Counted from the stretch's first letter, positions 25,675-34,461 are shown. The stretch: DNA of 64,000 bases from Streptomyces griseocarneus (GCF_014655595.1 NZ_BNBL01000005.1:310001-374000), one strand, 5' to 3'. Translations and numbers: made by a program. The notes: generated by a model not told the origin, from the letters alone.

Positions 25675-26244
25675 ATGGCGGCGGTGACAGCACAGATCGA
25701 GATCGACCACGGTCAGTACCTGCTGGAGGGCGACGCGGGCCCGGTCGACTTCTCCTTCACCGGGTTCAACGGCCTGGTCGCCTCCGTGGGCCCGGACGGG
25801 CAGGTCACGGACGGCGGGGTGTGGGGCGTGGTGAGCACCGGGATGCGGTCCGGTTCTCTGAAACTGACCGTCCAGGTGCTGGACGCTCCGCCACTGCCGC
25901 CCTCGGCCGCCGACCACGAGCGGTACAGCGAGATCGTCGAGGTGTCGCTCGCGCTGGACGGCCGGGCCGCCGGGGTGTTCTCCCTGCCGGAGGAGACCAA
26001 CCCCTGGGAGCCGGACGAGGACGGCGATCAGGAACCCCCCAGGACCGCCCGGGACGTCTTTCCGCGCTTTTCCGGGGCCGGCCCGGGACCGTACCGGGTA
26101 CGGGTCCACGCACGTGGCCGGGACGCCTCCCGCGACGGCGATACGGGCGCGGAGGAACACCTGATCCTCGTATGGGCCGCGCCCATCGGCACGGAGACGG
26201 TGTTCCGGGCAACCGACCAGTGCGGAGCATCTCTACGCCACTGA
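25675..26244 (+). CDS. Hypothetical protein following the nuclease gene
   Basis: A 189-residue acidic protein from ATG 25675 (an in-frame GTG lies 15 bp upstream). It has no signal peptide or membrane helix. AQIEIDHGQYLLEGDAGPVD begins a beta-rich region, with LKLTVQVLDAPPLPPS and YSEIVEVSLALDGR as further strands, a Pro/Glu/Asp-rich loop, and a C-terminal strand AEEHLILVWAAP. I do not recognise a named family. Its place directly behind a secreted nuclease, acidic nature and cytoplasmic location would fit an immunity-type protein, but this is inference only. Confidence 0.62.
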   Translation: MAAVTAQIEIDHGQYLLEGDAGPVDFSFTGFNGLVASVGPDGQVTDGGVWGVVSTGMRSGSLKLTVQVLDAPPLPPSAADHERYSEIVEVSLALDGRAAGVFSLPEETNPWEPDEDGDQEPPRTARDVFPRFSGAGPGPYRVRVHARGRDASRDGDTGAEEHLILVWAAPIGTETVFRATDQCGASLRH

Positions 26245-26467
26245 TCTCCGTACCCCGAACGGTCAGGAACGCGCACGTCGGGCGGTGGCGAGGACGGCGC
26301 CGGCGGCGGAGCGGAAGCGTGCGCGGAACGTGGGGCGCGCGTCGGGTGTCCAGCGGGGCGGGGCGGCGAGGAAAAGAATCATGCAGACAACGGTCGCCGG
26401 TCGGCGCCGAAGGGTCCAACACCTGATCACTGGCCATTTACTACGTTGCTGTTGTTGACTGCTTCAC

Positions 26468-27433
26468 GTGCCGTACGACCTGGAACCGCGTTTGCTGCGA
26501 GCCTTCGCCGCCGTTGCCGAGGAGCTTCATTTCACGCGCGCCGCGGCGCGCCTTTACATTGCCCAGCAGGCGCTCAGCCGTGACATCCAGCGGCTCGAGA
26601 AGGCCGTCGGTGCCACGCTGTTCACCCGGACCACCCGGGCCGTCTCGCTCACGGCGGAGGGCGCCCGGCTCCTGCCGTACGTTCGGCGCGTCCTCGCCGC
26701 GTACGACGAACTGGCGGCGGCGCGGGAGGGAGAGAGCCGGCCGCTGCTCGTCGACGTCGGAGGGCCTGTGTCCACAGGGGGGCGCGTGGTGACCGCGGCA
26801 CGGGAAGCGGCGCCCGGGCTCGAGTTCGTCGCCCGCTACCGCAGTGGCCTGACCGGCGCGGCCGAGCACATCCTCGCCGGGCGGCTCGACGTCTCCTTCG
26901 GCAGGATCGCCGGGCTGGCGCCGGAGGTACGGGAGCGACTCGATCACCTGCCCGTCCGGCTGGAGCGGATGGCCGTCCTGCTGCGTGAGGACCATCCGCT
27001 GGCCGGCCACGACGCCGTGCCGGTGGGGGCGTTGCGGGGCGAGACGGTGTACGCCGGTGCCGGGAACCCCGCCACCGCGGAGTGGACCGATCTCGCCGCC
27101 CGGCTCTTCGACGGGCACGGGATCGTCATGGCCGAGCCGTTCCCCGGGATCGAGGGGGCGGAGGAGTTCGTCCGGGTGGTACGCAAGCGGGGATGGTCGG
27201 TTTTGGCGAGCGTCGAGTTCATCGAGGTGCCGGGGATGGTGCTGAGGCCTCTGGTCAAGCCCGTACCCCTGTCACCGGTGTCGATGGTGTGGCGGCGCGG
27301 CCTGCGGCACCCGGGTCTCGACGCGCTGCGGACAGCAGCGCAGGAGCTCGGCGCGTCACAGCGGTGGATGCGGCTCGCCGGCCCGGGATGGCTCCCACCG
27401 GCTGACGCGGAGGCGATGGGAGTCGTGGACTGA
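26468..27433 (+). CDS. LysR-family transcriptional regulator
   Basis: A 321-residue regulator from GTG 26468. The helix-turn-helix is LRAFAAVAEELHFTRAAARLYIAQQALSRDIQRLEKAVG (about 8-48), followed by an effector domain with short strands such as RLDVSFGRIAG and VYAGAGNPATAEW. It belongs to the type with IAQQALS in the recognition helix, common in actinobacteria. No divergent target is adjacent: the upstream gene runs the same way and the downstream gene converges. It probably acts at a distance or on itself. Confidence 0.87.
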   Translation: MPYDLEPRLLRAFAAVAEELHFTRAAARLYIAQQALSRDIQRLEKAVGATLFTRTTRAVSLTAEGARLLPYVRRVLAAYDELAAAREGESRPLLVDVGGPVSTGGRVVTAAREAAPGLEFVARYRSGLTGAAEHILAGRLDVSFGRIAGLAPEVRERLDHLPVRLERMAVLLREDHPLAGHDAVPVGALRGETVYAGAGNPATAEWTDLAARLFDGHGIVMAEPFPGIEGAEEFVRVVRKRGWSVLASVEFIEVPGMVLRPLVKPVPLSPVSMVWRRGLRHPGLDALRTAAQELGASQRWMRLAGPGWLPPADAEAMGVVD

Positions 27434-27665
27434 GGCCACGGGGGACCGGCGTCGGGGCGGCGCGGAAGTGCAACGCGGAAGTGCAACGCAGGAGCCCGTC
27501 CGTGGTGTGCGGCCGCGTAGACCGAACCGTAATTGCCCATCCAGTGCCATGTCTTAATCTGCACCTTCGTGGGGGCGCATTGCTCGGACTGGACGCTTCC
27601 CTTGGTGGCGAGGGCTTGGCCACCGGCCGGCACGGTGCAGCTGGAGCTCACGGTTGCCGGCCGGC

Positions 27666-28160
27666 TCAACCGTCGACGTCAACCGCCGACGGGCACGGCC
27701 GGATCCACTGGGCCGCGCCCCGGACCGCTTCCGCACGGAGCGACGCGGTGATCAGGTAGCGGCCGTCGCCATCCCCTGCAAGCCGAAACGTGGCGGGAGG
27801 CGCGCCGCCGAGTGCGTCGAGGACCTCGGCGGCCGGATATCCGAAGAGGTCGATGCCGTGAAGGACGACAGGGCAGCCGGACCCGGCGGCGAGCGTGTCC
27901 GGGGCGCGGGTCAGGGTGATCTCGGCCAGTCCGGAAACGTCCTCGTGCGCGCCGTCACGGTTCCGGGTGTCGCCGTGGGCGTGGAGCGTCAGGCCGTCGT
28001 ACTGAGCGGTGAAAGCCCAGCCGGCGCCGCAGACCCACCTCTCGTGGACGTCCGCCACCGTGGCGACGGCCCATTGCGCCGCACGCTCGTCCATCCCCAG
28101 CCGGAGCGTGCCCGCGCGGCCGGGCAGCCTGATGCCGACCTCTGGCAGGAATTCGAACAT
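27666..28160 (-). CDS. Hypothetical protein, paralogue of the gene at 41440
   Basis: A 164-residue protein from ATG 28160. MFEFLPEVGIRLPGRAGTLRLGMDE and DLFGYPAAEVLDALGG match FELLPRIGIVLP...GTLRFGMDE and DLFGYPATEVLEALGD of the gene at 41440-42156, so the two are paralogues in the same window. It has no signal or membrane segment. Function is unknown; small acidic proteins of this kind are often found as scattered family members in Streptomyces, and an immunity-like role is one guess. The C-terminus is shorter than in the paralogue. Confidence 0.7.
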   Translation of the reverse strand: MFEFLPEVGIRLPGRAGTLRLGMDERAAQWAVATVADVHERWVCGAGWAFTAQYDGLTLHAHGDTRNRDGAHEDVSGLAEITLTRAPDTLAAGSGCPVVLHGIDLFGYPAAEVLDALGGAPPATFRLAGDGDGRYLITASLRAEAVRGAAQWIRPCPSAVDVDG

Positions 28161-28303
28161 ACGGTGATGATCCTGCCCCGGAACCGCCCTGGGCAAGCGG
28201 ACCGCCCTGGGCAGGCGGACCGCACGCCCGGTCGCCCGGCCGGCCGACACGGCCGTGCGGTGACATCCCGCCGACGGCTACCGGCCGCGCAGAGCCGGAG
28301 CCG

Positions 28304-29296
28304 TCAGAACCCCAGTGCGGGGGCGCCGTCGGTCCTTCGATCGTAGAGCTCTTGTGGTGCGGACCAGTTGTGCCGGGACCACAGGATGTGGTTGTCGCTT
28401 GCGCCGCGCCAGGCCATGAGGAGCTGTCCGTCGGCGCCGCGCGACAAGGCGGGTGCGGCTTCAGTGCGTCGGTCCGTCAATGCCTGCTGGGAGGACCAGT
28501 TGGTGCCGTCGAAGTACGACCACCAGATGAGGGTGTCGGGGCCTGCGCCTCGCCAGGCCATCACAGGCGTACCGTCCGCTCCGGTACCCAGAGCCGGCGA
28601 AACGTCCGTTCTGCGGTCGTTGAGCGCTTGCTGCGCGGACCAGCTGTAGCCGTTGTACTGGGACCACCAGATGTGGTTGTCGCTTGCGCCGCGCCAGGTC
28701 ATGAGGAGTCGTCCATTGCTGCCGCGGGTGAGGGCGGGAGCGGCTTCGGTGCGTCGGTCTGTCAGCGCCTGCTGGGAGGACCAGTTGGTGCCGTCGAAGT
28801 ACGACCACCAGATCAGGTTGTCCGCCCCCATGCCCCGCCAGGCCATTACAGGCGTGCCGTCGGCTCCGGTACCCAGGGCCGGAGATCCGTCGGTTCTTCG
28901 GTCGTTCAGAGCCTGCGGTGCGGTCCAGTTGGCGCCGTCGTACTGGGACCACCAGATGTGGTTGTCGGCTGCGCCGCGCCAGGCCATGAGGAGTCGTCCA
29001 TTGGTGCCGCGGGTGAGGGCGGGTGCGGCTTCGGTGCGTCGGTCCGTCAGCGCCTGTTGGGAGGACCAGTTGGTGCCGTCGAAGTACGACCACCAGATCA
29101 GGTTGTCCGCCCCCATGCCCCGCCACGCCATGACCGGTCGGTCAGCGGCGTGAGTGGCCCTGGCTCCGGCCCTGTCGGTGGCGTGTGATGCCTGGGGGTG
29201 GGCTGTCAACGTGGCGAGCAGTGCGACGACGGCACACAGCGCGAAGCGTATGCGTCCGCGTGCGGGCGACCGGGGTACCCGTTGCAGATGGAGCAT
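28304..29296 (-). CDS. Secreted six-repeat protein (beta-propeller-like)
   Basis: A 330-residue secreted protein from ATG 29296, with AGGGAGGC upstream and a long signal peptide ending near HPQASHA (about 38). The rest is six repeats of about 46 residues, each with MAWRG, (I/L)WWS, DG-NWS-QQAL and DRRT. Odd and even repeats form two subtypes, so the gene grew by duplicating a pair. Tryptophan-rich repeats of this kind form beta-propellers that often bind sugars, as in PLL-type lectins. The last repeat is shortened. A cell-surface or secreted lectin-like role is the best guess. Confidence 0.75.
   Translation of the reverse strand: MLHLQRVPRSPARGRIRFALCAVVALLATLTAHPQASHATDRAGARATHAADRPVMAWRGMGADNLIWWSYFDGTNWSSQQALTDRRTEAAPALTRGTNGRLLMAWRGAADNHIWWSQYDGANWTAPQALNDRRTDGSPALGTGADGTPVMAWRGMGADNLIWWSYFDGTNWSSQQALTDRRTEAAPALTRGSNGRLLMTWRGASDNHIWWSQYNGYSWSAQQALNDRRTDVSPALGTGADGTPVMAWRGAGPDTLIWWSYFDGTNWSSQQALTDRRTEAAPALSRGADGQLLMAWRGASDNHILWSRHNWSAPQELYDRRTDGAPALGF
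28310..29140 (-). repeat. DNA tandem repeat in the six-repeat gene
   Basis: Near-identical blocks of about 280 bp (two protein repeats each) recur three times. Phrases such as GACCAGTTGGTGCCGTCGAA appear with almost no change, so the duplication is recent or kept alike by gene conversion. Confidence 0.8.
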
Positions 29297-29588
29297 CGAT
29301 GCCTCCCTGGAGAAGCCTGTACACGATCAGATCGGAACTCGGGCCCAGACCATCCGGACTCAGCGGTAGCCCGACCTGCGGCGAGGACGTGCGGCGAGAA
29401 CTCTGGGTGGGTGGGAACAGCTTCCCGGAGGGAGAACCCAGCGCTTCCTGACTGAAAGGGTCGCGGTCCCATCCGTCGGACGACCTTGGCGTGGGAAACA
29501 GCCCATCGCAAGCCTGATGGCAAAGTCGGCGAATACTGGGTGTCTCGCGGTGGGGCTGCCGCACGGTCGCCCGGCCGGAGCCGCCCCG

Positions 29589-30246
29589 TCAGCGTGCCCG
29601 GCCGGCGTGCCCGCCCAGCGTCTCCTCCAGCCAGTCGAAGACGACCTCGCAGTGCTGCTGCGGCGCCATGGGGGAGCAGTGCAACTGGGCGCCGGTTGCG
29701 GCCGTCAGCTTCACGTACTTCTTCGGGCAGCGCAGCTTCTCGTAGAACTCGGCCGGCTGCCCCGGGTAGAGAGCAACTGGCCCTGACCTGGCCCGTCGTA
29801 GACGAGGGCGTTCCAGCCCCGGTCCAGCGCGGTGGAGACACCGTAGGTCCACATGTCGACGTTCTGGCCGTCGCTGCCGTTGGTGAGGATGACGGTCGGG
29901 CGCGGCTTGCCGGAGCCGTCGGGCCGGAAGAACCACACCGGAAGGGACGTCTTCTTGTCGTACCGCACGACGTCCGTCAGCGCGGCCGGAGCCATGAGGC
30001 TCTTCGCGGACGAATCGTTCAATTTCAGTGTTCTGATGGCGCTCGGAGGCTCCGGCACGGGCGAGCCGGGGACGACACGGGTGACGGCCCGGTGCCGGTG
30101 CCGGTGCGGGTGCCGGGTTCGGGAGTGGGCGTGGCCCGTGCGGGCGCGGCAGCCGCGACGACCGCTCCGGTGCCGGCGGCCAGTCCCACGGCGAGCGCGC
30201 CACGCCGGGTCGGCCCGTGCGAACGGGAGGGGAATGCAGAGGGCAT
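29589..30246 (-). pseudogene. Secreted alpha/beta hydrolase, internally deleted and frameshifted
   Basis: Three frames carry parts of one protein. A Tat-type signal peptide (THGPTRRGALAVG-like, from ATG 30246) lies in one frame. LPVWFFRPDGSGKPRPTVIL and GWNALVYDGPGQGQLL lie in a second. The C-terminus LYPGQPAEFYEKLRCPKKYV with HCEVVFDWLEETLG lies in a third. The nucleophile region and middle of the hydrolase, about 200 residues, are missing at the junction near 29780. It is an inactive relic of an acyl-peptidase-like hydrolase. Confidence 0.75.
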
Positions 30247-30374
30247 GGGGAAGCGCTTCGGGTGCTGCCAGGAGTCGATGTGACGGGCCGCTGGGGCCCG
30301 GATGGGCAATTTTTCGTCCCGCTCGCCGGTTACGTTGAAAGACTGGCCGTTTCCGTGTTGTGAGGGGGGAACAG

Positions 30375-31007
30375 GTGACAGCACTCTTCATCGCCATGGC
30401 GGGCGTCCTGGTGGTGGTGATGGCCATGGCAGTCCTCCTGGTGCGCTCGGCCCGAGCCGACGCCCAGGCAGCGCAGCAGCGCGCCGATACGGCTCGTGAC
30501 GAGCTCCGATTAGCCGTGGAGAATCACGAGAGGGCTCTGAAAGAACGAGGCAGGATAGCGGCTCGCAGCTCGCGCAGTACGTTCGACGGCCACGTCGCGG
30601 AGAACGCCTTCCCGCACGCGGCGGAACACGGCTACCACCCCAAGGACATCGTCCACGTCGGCGGAGTCATCGACTTCCTGGTCTTCGACGGACTCTTCGA
30701 GATCAGGCAGGGCACCCGGGCCCCGGAAGAGCTGACGGTGGTCCTGGCCGACGTGAAGTACCGGTCCAGCGCACTCAGCCTGGAACAGCGCGCGGTCATA
30801 GCGGCGGTGAACGAAGGCCGTACGCGCGGGGAGTACTGGAAGGCGAGCAGGGACAAGGACGGGCAGCTCCTCTATCAGCCCCGAACCGAAGTGGTGCTCC
30901 GCCGGCCGGCAAAGCCCCTGGAGATCCGGAAGCTCGCCACAGGCACACTCGAGGGATCCTTGGAAGAGGCCGAGTCCGTACAGGACACGGACGGCACGGG
31001 CCTGTAG
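30375..31007 (+). CDS. Membrane-anchored Holliday-junction-resolvase-related (Endonuc_Holl) protein
   Basis: A 210-residue protein from GTG 30375, with GAGGGGGGAACAG just upstream. An N-terminal membrane helix (LFIAMAGVLVVVMAMAVLLV) and a coiled-coil stretch (ADAQAAQQRADTARDELRLA) precede a nuclease-like domain: FPHAAEHGYHPKDIVHVGGVIDFLVFDGL, then LTVVLADVKYRSSALSLEQRAV. The D...(E/D)xK pattern with LEQR is the PF10107 signature, related to archaeal Holliday resolvases. Here the usual Glu before K is D-V-K. Whether it cuts DNA is untested. A membrane tether would favour action on incoming DNA. Confidence 0.75.
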   Translation: MTALFIAMAGVLVVVMAMAVLLVRSARADAQAAQQRADTARDELRLAVENHERALKERGRIAARSSRSTFDGHVAENAFPHAAEHGYHPKDIVHVGGVIDFLVFDGLFEIRQGTRAPEELTVVLADVKYRSSALSLEQRAVIAAVNEGRTRGEYWKASRDKDGQLLYQPRTEVVLRRPAKPLEIRKLATGTLEGSLEEAESVQDTDGTGL

Positions 31008-31703
31008 ACCGAGCCGCAACCGGAGCATTCGGCCGACTGGTGGGTGAAGATGACGACGCAGCCCGCCGGACCGCTGACCTTCAGCCTCCCCCGGCCAGGC
31101 CCTGGCGTCCGCCGAGTCGGCCCGACGACCAGGCAAGCCGGCAGTCACACCACCAGCGACTCCTGTGAGGACCCCTCGCAAGAAGCGCCGCCGCGCTGCC
31201 CCTCCGGCAGCTCGCCGGACCGTCCGCGAGGCACCTCTTCGGCCACGTCGCCGTCGGAGCTGCCCGGCCGGCGGGGCAGGGACGTGTCGGACTCGGCTGC
31301 CTCGCCGGACGGCGCTCGACGGGCTGATGCCCGGTCGGCGGCGTTGGTGACCACCGCTCTCTCCAGGCCGTCGGTGTCGGCCACGGAGGCGGAGAAATGT
31401 CGCTTGCGATCAAGAACCTGTCGGCCGTGCCCGACGTCTCCCAGACGTGAGATCAGTCAGGAAGGCACCGGCTGAGGAGCTGCACCGGCGCACCGCGCCG
31501 TGGACAGCGGCTCGGCAGGCGCCCGGTCGTGCCGACGGGCAGATCGTCACCGGGACCGTGCGGGAGAGGTGTCCCGCGGTCTCTCCTCCTCCCTGAACCG
31601 GCGCCCGCCGTGCAGGGCGCCCGCCGTGCAGGAGGGAGGGGCCTGACTCCATAGGAAGGCGATCGTGAGAAACCTCTAGCAATTGACTCGGAGGACGATT
31701 CCG
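31008..31703. other. Region without a recognisable gene
   Basis: About 700 bp. A minus-strand frame at 31145-31384 is open for 79 residues but lacks a ribosome-binding site and any known domain. The last 20 bp hold the ribosome-binding site (GGAGGA) of the LAL relic. Confidence 0.5.
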
Positions 31704-32470
31704 GTGCAGCTCGTGGCTCGACATGCGGAGCGGCGTGAGTTCGATCGATTAATGACCTCGGCGGCCGCCGGGCGTGGTGGGGCCGTCGTGGTGGCGGGGG
31801 AGGCGGGGATCGGCAAGTCGGCGCTCATCGACGCCGTGGTGGAAGAACTGGACGGGTTCGAGGTGTTGCGGGCCGCCGGTACGGAGTTCGAGCGAGACCT
31901 TCTCTACGCGACGCTGCACCAGCTGTGCGCTCCGGTTCTCGAATACCGGCAAAGACTTCCCGTGGTGCAGCGGAGGGCGTTGGAGGCGGTGTTCGGGCTC
32001 GGCGCGCAGACCTCGCCCGATCCGTTGACGGTCGGTCTCGCCGTCCTGGGGCTGCTGCGCGAGGTGGCGCAGGACGGACCTGTCTGCTGCGTGGTGGACG
32101 ACGCCCACTGGATCGACGATGCTTCGCGGCGCGTGCTGGTGTTCGTGGCCCGGCGGGTGCCCGCCGAGCGGATCGCGATGGTGTTCGCCGCGCGCGATGT
32201 CCGTTCGCCGTCCGGACTCGCCGAGCTTCCGCGCGTGCCCCTCGCGGGCCTGGGTGACGAGGACGCCCGGGCCCTGCTGAGAGCGGGGACGCATGTCGGG
32301 CCGGATGCCGAGGTCATCGACCGGATCCTGGCCGAGGCGCACGGAAACCCGCTGGCCCTGCTGGAGTTCGCCCACCACGCGGAGCCGTTCGGTGTGCCCG
32401 GCCCCCAGCGATTCCGCGCAAGTGTGGTGGACATGTTGGAGGAGCAATTCGTCCACCGCTTCGAGCGGTG
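31704..32470 (+). pseudogene. LuxR-type LAL (large ATP-binding) regulator, truncated
   Basis: From GTG 31704 (GGAGGA 8 nt upstream) about 255 residues of an AAA-type LAL regulator are intact: Walker A GEAGIGKSALIDAV, Walker B CCVVDDAHWIDD, then AEAHGNPLALLEFA. After VDMLEEQFVHRFE near 32465 the frame continues into unrelated sequence to 32906. The remaining 600 or so residues, including the C-terminal LuxR DNA-binding domain, are missing. An N-terminal ATPase fragment could still be made but cannot bind DNA. Confidence 0.8.
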
Positions 32471-32868
32471 CCCGGGCGTGCTGTTCCCGGGCGACCGGAT
32501 CAGGTGTCCGGCGGCCTCGGCTTGCTCCCGTTCCTCGCGCACACGCACAGCGGGCGTTCCTCTCGTAGCGGCGGCGTACCACTCACCCGGCGGCTCACCG
32601 GAACACGTCCACACGACGGTAGGAGGCCGACGAACGGCGCTTCTAGAGCATCAGTGCACGCGGCGGGGCAGCGGGAACGGTCGTCGAGGGCAGCCGTGCC
32701 GGTCGGCGGCGCCACGCGCGCCGTGGGCGCGCTGGGCTCTGGTCCACCTGGCCGGGACCCCGGCGAGGTCGCTGGTTGCCGCGCATATCCACGTACTGGA
32801 CGCCGGTGAGCTTGTCCAGGCCCGGCCGCCGCGTCATATCGGGGCGGCTCGCTCGCTGCTGGAACGGC
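32471..32868. other. Unassigned DNA after the LAL break point
   Basis: The reading frame of the truncated regulator runs on but encodes low-complexity Arg/Gly/Pro sequence. I recognise no gene on either strand, and no insertion sequence. Confidence 0.5.
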
Positions 32869-33198
32869 TCAGTGGGCGAAGAGGGTACTGGCCAGGGCCA
32901 CGCTGACGATGGTGCCGCCGAGGATGCTCAGCAGGGCGTTGCGGCGCCAAAGGTGCAGCCCGACGGTGACGGCCAGGGCCGCCAGGGGTGCGGCGGCGTG
33001 TGGTCCGGGCAGCGGAAGGTCGCGCAGGCAGTAGACGAAAAGGATCACCATGACACCGGCGGGCATGCGGGCGCCGAGGTACTTGACGGTCGCGCTGGCG
33101 CGCAAGGGGGCCAGGAACGTGAAGGGCAGGGCGCGCAGGGCCCAGGTGATGGCGGCCGAGACGGCGATGGCCATGAGCAGATAGCGGGTGTCAGGCAT
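32869..33198 (-). CDS. azlD: AzlD-family branched-chain amino acid export subunit
   Basis: A 109-residue membrane protein with three to four helices (YLLMAIAVSAAITWALRALP, MPAGVMVILFVYCL, LAALAVTVGLHLWRR, ILGGTIVSVALASTLF). The conserved RALPF motif and length match AzlD. It works with AzlC to export branched-chain amino acids or analogues. Its ATG overlaps the end of azlC by 8 bp. The divergent Lrp/AsnC regulator is the expected controller. Confidence 0.9.
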   Translation of the reverse strand: MPDTRYLLMAIAVSAAITWALRALPFTFLAPLRASATVKYLGARMPAGVMVILFVYCLRDLPLPGPHAAAPLAALAVTVGLHLWRRNALLSILGGTIVSVALASTLFAH

Positions 33199-33940
33199 GG
33201 GCCGGCCTCCTGCGGGTGGTGAGGTGTCGGGTCAGGAGCGCGGCGGTGAAGAGGGTGAAGGCCGCCGGCAACAGCTGGCCGGGGAGGATCAGGCGGGCGG
33301 CCAGCGCGCTGAGCAGCGCGAGGACGGGGGTGGGCAGGTCGCCGCGCCGTTCCCTGACGGCGTCGAGGGCCAGCACGGTGAACAGGGCGGTCAGGGCGAA
33401 GTCCAGGCCGGTGACACTGTCGGGTATCACTGAGCCGAGCAGGGCGCCGACGGTGGCGCCGCCGACCCAGTACAGCTGCATGTACATCTGCAACCACACA
33501 ATGCGCGCGCCGGACCAGGACCGGGCCTGTGGGCCGGTGGCCAGGGCGTATGCCTCGTCGATCAGGGCGAACGTGCTGTAAGCCCTGGCCAGGCGCCCGT
33601 GGACGCGGTCGAGCGGGAAGGACAGCGCGTAGAACACGTGCCGGACGTTGACCAGGAAGGCGGTCAGCGCGACCGTCACCAGGGGCGCGGCCACCACCAC
33701 AAGGCCGACGAGGAGGAACTCGAACGAGCCGGCGTAGATGACGGCGGTGGACAGGCTCGCGCACCACCAGGGCAGGCCGGCGTGGGTGATGAGCACGCCG
33801 AGGGCGAGTCCGAGCGGCAGCAGGCCCAGCCCCACGGAGGCGGAGTCCTTCAGGGCCGCCGTCGCCTCGGACGGCTGTCGGGGTGGGGGATCGGGGGCAT
33901 GACGAGGGGGATCGCTTATAGCGATCGGAAACGCGGGCAT
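33191..33940 (-). CDS. azlC: AzlC-family branched-chain amino acid export permease
   Basis: A 249-residue membrane protein. SVGLGLLPLGLALGVLITHAGLPWWCASLSTAVIYAGSFEFLLVGL is the AzlC core, and FLVNVRHVFYALSF and YSTFALIDEAYALA are further signatures. It forms the large subunit of the AzlCD exporter. ATG 33940 is used; the first 30 residues are Pro-rich and the true start may lie slightly downstream, since a 6-bp palindrome (33911-33925) falls inside this stretch. Divergent from the Lrp gene. Confidence 0.9.
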   Translation of the reverse strand: MPAFPIAISDPPRHAPDPPPRQPSEATAALKDSASVGLGLLPLGLALGVLITHAGLPWWCASLSTAVIYAGSFEFLLVGLVVVAAPLVTVALTAFLVNVRHVFYALSFPLDRVHGRLARAYSTFALIDEAYALATGPQARSWSGARIVWLQMYMQLYWVGGATVGALLGSVIPDSVTGLDFALTALFTVLALDAVRERRGDLPTPVLALLSALAARLILPGQLLPAAFTLFTAALLTRHLTTRRRPAHA

Positions 33941-33944
33941 GTTG

Positions 33945-33986
33945 AAATTTTAGGCGGATTTCCACCACATATGGTTGCTAAAAATT
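33945..33986. promoter_or_regulatory. AT-rich inverted repeat, probable Lrp-family site
   Basis: AAATTTTAG (33945-33953) and CTAAAAATT (33978-33986) form an inverted repeat with one mismatch around a core ACCACATATGGT. It is strikingly AT-rich for this genome and lies between azlC and the Lrp gene, as expected for an Lrp/AsnC operator and divergent promoters. Confidence 0.65.
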
Positions 33987-34002
33987 CCCCTATTCTGGAC
34001 CT

Positions 34003-34461
34003 GTGAGCAATGAACTCGGCCTGGATGCGGTCGACAGGGAAATTTTGTTTCATCTGCGTCAGGACGGGCGGCTGACCAACGTGGAACTGGCCAAGCGGGT
34101 CGGTCTGACCCCGCCGCCGTGCCTGCGCCGTCTCAAACGGCTGGAGGAGGTCGGCGCCATCACCGGCTACCGCGCGGTCATCAACCCGGAAGCCGTCGGC
34201 CGCGGCCTGGAGGTGATGATCGACATCGAGGTCTACGCCAACGACCTCAAGACCATCGAAACGCTGGAGGAGACCCTGGCCTCCTATGAGGAGGTCATAG
34301 AGTTCCGCCGGATGTTCGGCCGCCCCGACTACTTCCTCCGGGTCGCCGTCGCCGACCACGCCGCCTACAGCGCCTTCCTCACCGGCAAGCTCACCGGCCT
34401 CCCCGGCATCCTGCGCGTCGAATCCCACCTGACCATGAAGAAGATCAAGACAGACGACTGA
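34003..34461 (+). CDS. Lrp/AsnC-family transcriptional regulator
   Basis: A 152-residue regulator from GTG 34003. The helix-turn-helix LDAVDREILFHLRQDGRLTNVELAKRVGLTPPPCLRRLKRLEEVGAI is followed by the RAM ligand domain (VMIDIEVYANDLKTIE, FGRPDYFLRVAV). Lrp-family proteins bind amino acids. With divergent azlCD it should control branched-chain amino acid export in response to them; the AT-rich inverted repeat between them is the likely site. Confidence 0.93.
   Translation: MSNELGLDAVDREILFHLRQDGRLTNVELAKRVGLTPPPCLRRLKRLEEVGAITGYRAVINPEAVGRGLEVMIDIEVYANDLKTIETLEETLASYEEVIEFRRMFGRPDYFLRVAVADHAAYSAFLTGKLTGLPGILRVESHLTMKKIKTDD

Noticed and set aside
24382-26244. Contact-dependent or polymorphic toxin system
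   Set aside because: The nuclease has a simple signal peptide and no long delivery domain, repeats or pretoxin region, so only a loose toxin/immunity idea is kept as a finding.
28310-29140. CRISPR-like repetition
   Set aside because: The repeats are long coding units in frame within one gene, without short unique spacers; they encode Trp-rich protein repeats.
31145-31384. Possible 79-residue minus-strand gene
   Set aside because: G/C-rich third positions but no ribosome-binding site, no domain, and low-complexity Ser/Gly/Arg sequence; not enough to support a gene.
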